Source: Mycolicibacterium mageritense | Lineage (GTDB): Bacteria > Actinomycetota > Actinomycetes > Mycobacteriales > Mycobacteriaceae | Assembly: GCF_010727475.1 (NCBI RefSeq) | Contig: NZ_AP022567.1 | Span: forward strand, 6,076,001 to 6,140,000 | DNA length: 64,000 nucleotides | Direction of reading: 5' to 3' | Part shown: positions 61,374 through 64,000 of the stretch, piece by piece | Layout of the letters: the number at the start of each line of letters is the position of its first letter | How positions within the stretch are numbered: position 1 is the first letter of the stretch | Program-made: the position numbers and the translations under genes | The notes under the pieces: generated by a model | Told to the model about the DNA's origin: nothing | Database searches by the model: none | Seen by the model: the letters and a program-made list of their open reading frames with translations, nothing else

Positions 61374-64000
61374 TGATCCTTCGTATTGACGGCTCCGCGG
61401 AGCCCGTCGGTGGTGCTGCCGACGACGTCGACGGCGTGCTGGCGGGCTATCGCAGCACGCGCGCTCAGCAGGCGCTGTTCGATGTCCGCGACATCCGGTC
61501 CGGCAGCGGATACGACGAGTTCGTCGACGCCGCAGGCAACGTCCGGCCCGCGTGGCGAGAGTTGGCGGAATGTGTCGGCGAACGCGGCCGCGACGGTTTG
61601 GACCGGCTGCGCGCGGTGGTGCGCGGCCTGGTCGACAACGACGGGATCAGCTACATCCAGGTGGACCGGCACGGCGAAGCCGTGACCGACGGCGACGGCA
61701 CCACGATGCCCGGTCCGTGGCACCTCGATGCGCTGCCGATGGTGATCTCGGCCGAGGACTGGGACACCCTCGAATCGGGCCTCGTCCAGCGGTCCCGGCT
61801 GCTCGACGCGGTGCTGACCGACCTCTACGGGCCACGGTGCGCAATCACCAGCGGCGTGCTGCCGCCGCAGCTCGTCTTTGCCCACCCCGGTTACGTGCGG
61901 GCGGCCCGGGGGATCACGGTGCCGGGGCGCCACCAGTTGTTCCTGCACGGTTGCGACGTGAGCCGCGGCACCGACGGCGCCTTTCTGGTCAACGCCGACT
62001 GGACGCAGGCGCCGTCGGGCGCCGGGTACGCGCTGGCCGACCGTCGCGTCGTCGCGCACGCCGTCCCCGAACTCTACGAACGCATCGGCCCGCGGCCGGC
62101 GTCCCCGTGGGCGCAGGCGCTGCGGTTGGCGCTGATCGGCGCCGCGCCCGAAGCGGCCGAGGAACCCGTCGTCGTGGTGCTCAGCCCGGGCATCCACTCC
62201 GAAACAGCGTTCGATCAGGCCTATCTGGCGAGTGTGCTGGGTTTCCCGCTGGTCGAGAGCACCGATCTGGTGGTGCGCGACGGCAAGCTGTGGATGCGCT
62301 CGCTCGGCACGCTCAAGCGCGTCGACGTGGTGCTGCGCCGCGTCGACGCCGAATACGCCGACCCCCTTGATCTTCGGCCGGATTCCCGGCTGGGCGTCGT
62401 CGGACTGGTCGAGGTGCTGCGGCGCGGCGCGGTGACCGTGGTCAACACCCTGGGCAGCGGCGTGCTGGAAAGTGCTGGGCTGCTGCGGTTTCTGCCCGAG
62501 CTCGCCGAACTGTTCCTCGACGAGGCCCCGCTGCTGCAGACCGCCCCGGTGTACTGGGGCGGCATCGACGTCGAACGTTCGCATCTGCTGACCAATTTGT
62601 CGTCGCTGGTGATCCGGTCGGTGTGCGGCGGAGAACCTGTGGTCGGGCCGACTTTGTCTGCGGCGCAACGCAACGCGATGGCCGCCCGCATCGAAGCCAC
62701 CCCCTGGCAGTGGGTCGGCCAGGAGGTGCCGCAGTTCTCGACCGCGCCGAGCGACTACCGGTCCGGTGGGCTGTCGGCAGGCAGCGTCGGCATGCGGCTG
62801 TTCACCGTCGCCCAAAGCGGTGGCTATGCCCCGATGATCGGTGGCCTGGGCTACCTGATGGCGCCCGGCCACGCCGCCTACCGATTGAACACCGTTGCCG
62901 CAAAGGACGTCTGGGTGCGGACCTCGACCCGTGTGACGGCCGAACGCACGGCGCCGGTCGAGCCGGCCGCTCCGGTGATGACACCCAGCCCCACCCGCGC
63001 GGTCAGCTCACCGCGCGTGTTGTCGGACCTGTTCTGGATGGGCCGCTACGCCGAACGTGCCGAGGGCATGGCGCGACTGCTCACGGTCACGCGCGAGCGC
63101 TACCACGAATACCGTTACCGGCAGCAGTCGCAGGAAAGCCAGTGTGTTCCCGTGCTGCTGGCTGCCATCGGCGCCATCACCGGCACCGACACCGGATCCG
63201 GCGGTGACGATCACGAGACCATCGCCATCGCACCCACCACGCTGTGGTCGGTGACCGCGGACCGGCACCGGCCCGGTTCGCTGGCCCAATCCGTCGAACG
63301 CCTCGGCTTCGCGGCCCGCTCGGTACGTGACCAGATGTCCAACGACACCTGGATGGTGCTGGCCGGGGTCGAACGCGCCGTGCTGCGCGCGTCGGTGTCC
63401 CCACCCGACTCGCAGACCGCGGGGGAGGCGTATCTCGCTGCGGCACACAGTCAGACGCTGGCCGGGATGCTGGCGTTGTCGGGTGTCGCGGCCGAGTCGA
63501 TGGTGCAGGACGTCGGGTGGACCATGATGGACATCGGCAAGCGCATCGAGCGCGGTCTCGGGCTGACCGCGCTGCTGCGGGCGACGCTCACCGCGGTGCG
63601 GGGCGCCGCTGCCGAACGCACGGTCACCGAGTCGGTGCTGGTGGCCTGCGAATCGTCGGTGATCTACCGGCGGCGCAATCCGGGACGGGTCAGCGTCGCC
63701 GCCGTGGCAGAGCTGGTGCTGTTCGATGCCGAGAATCCCAGGTCGCTGAGTTACCAACTGGACCGGCTCCGAGCCGGACTGAAAGCGCTGCCGGGCGCAT
63801 CGGGTTCGTCGCGGCCGGAACGCATGGCCGACGAGATCGCCACCCGGCTGCGGCGCGTCGACCCCGCAGACCTCGAGGACGTCACCGACGGGGTGCGCAT
63901 CGAACTGGACGATCTGCTGGAGCGCGTGCACAGCGGATTGCGTGAGCTTTCCGGTGCGATCACGGCCGCACAGCTGTCGCTGCCGGGCGGCATGCAACCG
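61373..64000 (+). CDS. circularly permuted ATP-grasp/alpha-E fusion protein (Rv2567-like), 3' end cut by window edge
   Basis: The frame is open from ATG 61373 to the last base, 876 codons, close to the 884 residues I recall for Rv2567, so only a few codons are missing. The first ~500 residues look like the DUF404/DUF407 circularly permuted ATP-grasp region (ELAECVGERGRDGLDRLRAV, HPGYVRAARGITVPGRHQLF, VVNTLGSGVLESAGLLRFLP). The rest, from about residue 545 (VLSDLFWMGRYAERAEGMARL), is the alpha-E helical domain. ATP-grasp proteins of this type are thought to be peptide ligases acting with the transglutaminase partner. It starts on the A of the upstream TAA. Confidence 0.9.
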   Translation, partial: MILRIDGSAEPVGGAADDVDGVLAGYRSTRAQQALFDVRDIRSGSGYDEFVDAAGNVRPAWRELAECVGERGRDGLDRLRAVVRGLVDNDGISYIQVDRHGEAVTDGDGTTMPGPWHLDALPMVISAEDWDTLESGLVQRSRLLDAVLTDLYGPRCAITSGVLPPQLVFAHPGYVRAARGITVPGRHQLFLHGCDVSRGTDGAFLVNADWTQAPSGAGYALADRRVVAHAVPELYERIGPRPASPWAQALRLALIGAAPEAAEEPVVVVLSPGIHSETAFDQAYLASVLGFPLVESTDLVVRDGKLWMRSLGTLKRVDVVLRRVDAEYADPLDLRPDSRLGVVGLVEVLRRGAVTVVNTLGSGVLESAGLLRFLPELAELFLDEAPLLQTAPVYWGGIDVERSHLLTNLSSLVIRSVCGGEPVVGPTLSAAQRNAMAARIEATPWQWVGQEVPQFSTAPSDYRSGGLSAGSVGMRLFTVAQSGGYAPMIGGLGYLMAPGHAAYRLNTVAAKDVWVRTSTRVTAERTAPVEPAAPVMTPSPTRAVSSPRVLSDLFWMGRYAERAEGMARLLTVTRERYHEYRYRQQSQESQCVPVLLAAIGAITGTDTGSGGDDHETIAIAPTTLWSVTADRHRPGSLAQSVERLGFAARSVRDQMSNDTWMVLAGVERAVLRASVSPPDSQTAGEAYLAAAHSQTLAGMLALSGVAAESMVQDVGWTMMDIGKRIERGLGLTALLRATLTAVRGAAAERTVTESVLVACESSVIYRRRNPGRVSVAAVAELVLFDAENPRSLSYQLDRLRAGLKALPGASGSSRPERMADEIATRLRRVDPADLEDVTDGVRIELDDLLERVHSGLRELSGAITAAQLSLPGGMQP

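Overview
The window is high-GC, densely packed actinobacterial DNA and almost certainly comes from a fast-growing, environmental Mycobacterium (Mycolicibacterium-like) chromosome. The evidence is the gene order. relA, a cyclophilin-type PPIase, a glyoxalase II-like hydrolase, hisS, an Rv2578c-type radical SAM protein, a YpfJ-type metalloprotease, a PanE-like reductase, aspS and the Rv2566/Rv2567-type pair follow the order I remember for the M. tuberculosis relA-aspS-Rv2566 region. F420/deazaflavin-type enzymes, a mycofactocin-type SDR and many FadE-like enzymes fit this too. There are about 50 protein genes, many with 1-4 nt stop/start overlaps. I saw no rRNA, tRNA, insertion sequence, phage gene or CRISPR array, and no gene-free stretch longer than about 300 bases.

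Layout: 1-1953 is the 3' part of relA. 1920-10916 is a nitrogen-compound catabolic island: amidase, MFS permease, flavin reductase-like protein, DUF1989 protein, old yellow enzyme, polysaccharide deacetylase/cyclic amidase-like hydrolase, PucR regulator and NCS1 permease. 10949-13982 is an ABC importer that looks like EhuBCDA (ectoine/hydroxyectoine). 14063-18937 is a conserved block: SecD P1-only membrane protein, two tandem PPIases, metallo-hydrolase and hisS. A gamma-resorcylate decarboxylase-like amidohydrolase and an exported metallo-beta-lactamase-fold protein follow. 21747-26520 is a complete urea ABC importer, urtABCDE. 26759-28516 holds a small exported protein and a SAM methyltransferase.

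28518-35540 is a LacI-governed catabolic operon: nitrilase-superfamily amidase, two-repeat membrane protein, amidase, class I fumarase and alpha/beta hydrolase. A tandem palindromic operator lies between it and the regulator gene. 35620-37257 encodes a DHFR-like protein and the radical SAM protein. 37263-44638 is a lipid/ketone-type block: two acyl-CoA dehydrogenases, an LLM flavoenzyme, a thioesterase, an SDR, an FAD monooxygenase and a TetR regulator. 44679-51672 holds DinB, two metallopeptidases, a carboxylesterase, an epoxide hydrolase-like protein, an SRPBCC protein and a PanE-like reductase. 51748-57914 holds aspS, a Ddn-like protein, a thiolase with an HxlR regulator, a YjbR protein, a DUF389 protein and a GAP-family protein. 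58068-64000 holds the transglutaminase-DUF2126 protein and the ATP-grasp/alpha-E protein; the latter runs off the window.

The most interesting signals are: (i) two perfect TCGAAC-N4-GTTCGA LexA-type SOS boxes in identically built promoters, one before the radical SAM gene and one before a methyltransferase with a possible leaderless 13-residue mini-ORF; (ii) the LacI/amidase/fumarase operon with an unrecognised duplicated membrane protein; (iii) the PucR/NCS1/DUF1989 island; (iv) the ATP-grasp/alpha-E/transglutaminase pair, a predicted but biochemically undefined peptide-ligation system. All assignments are by reading the sequence; no database search was run.
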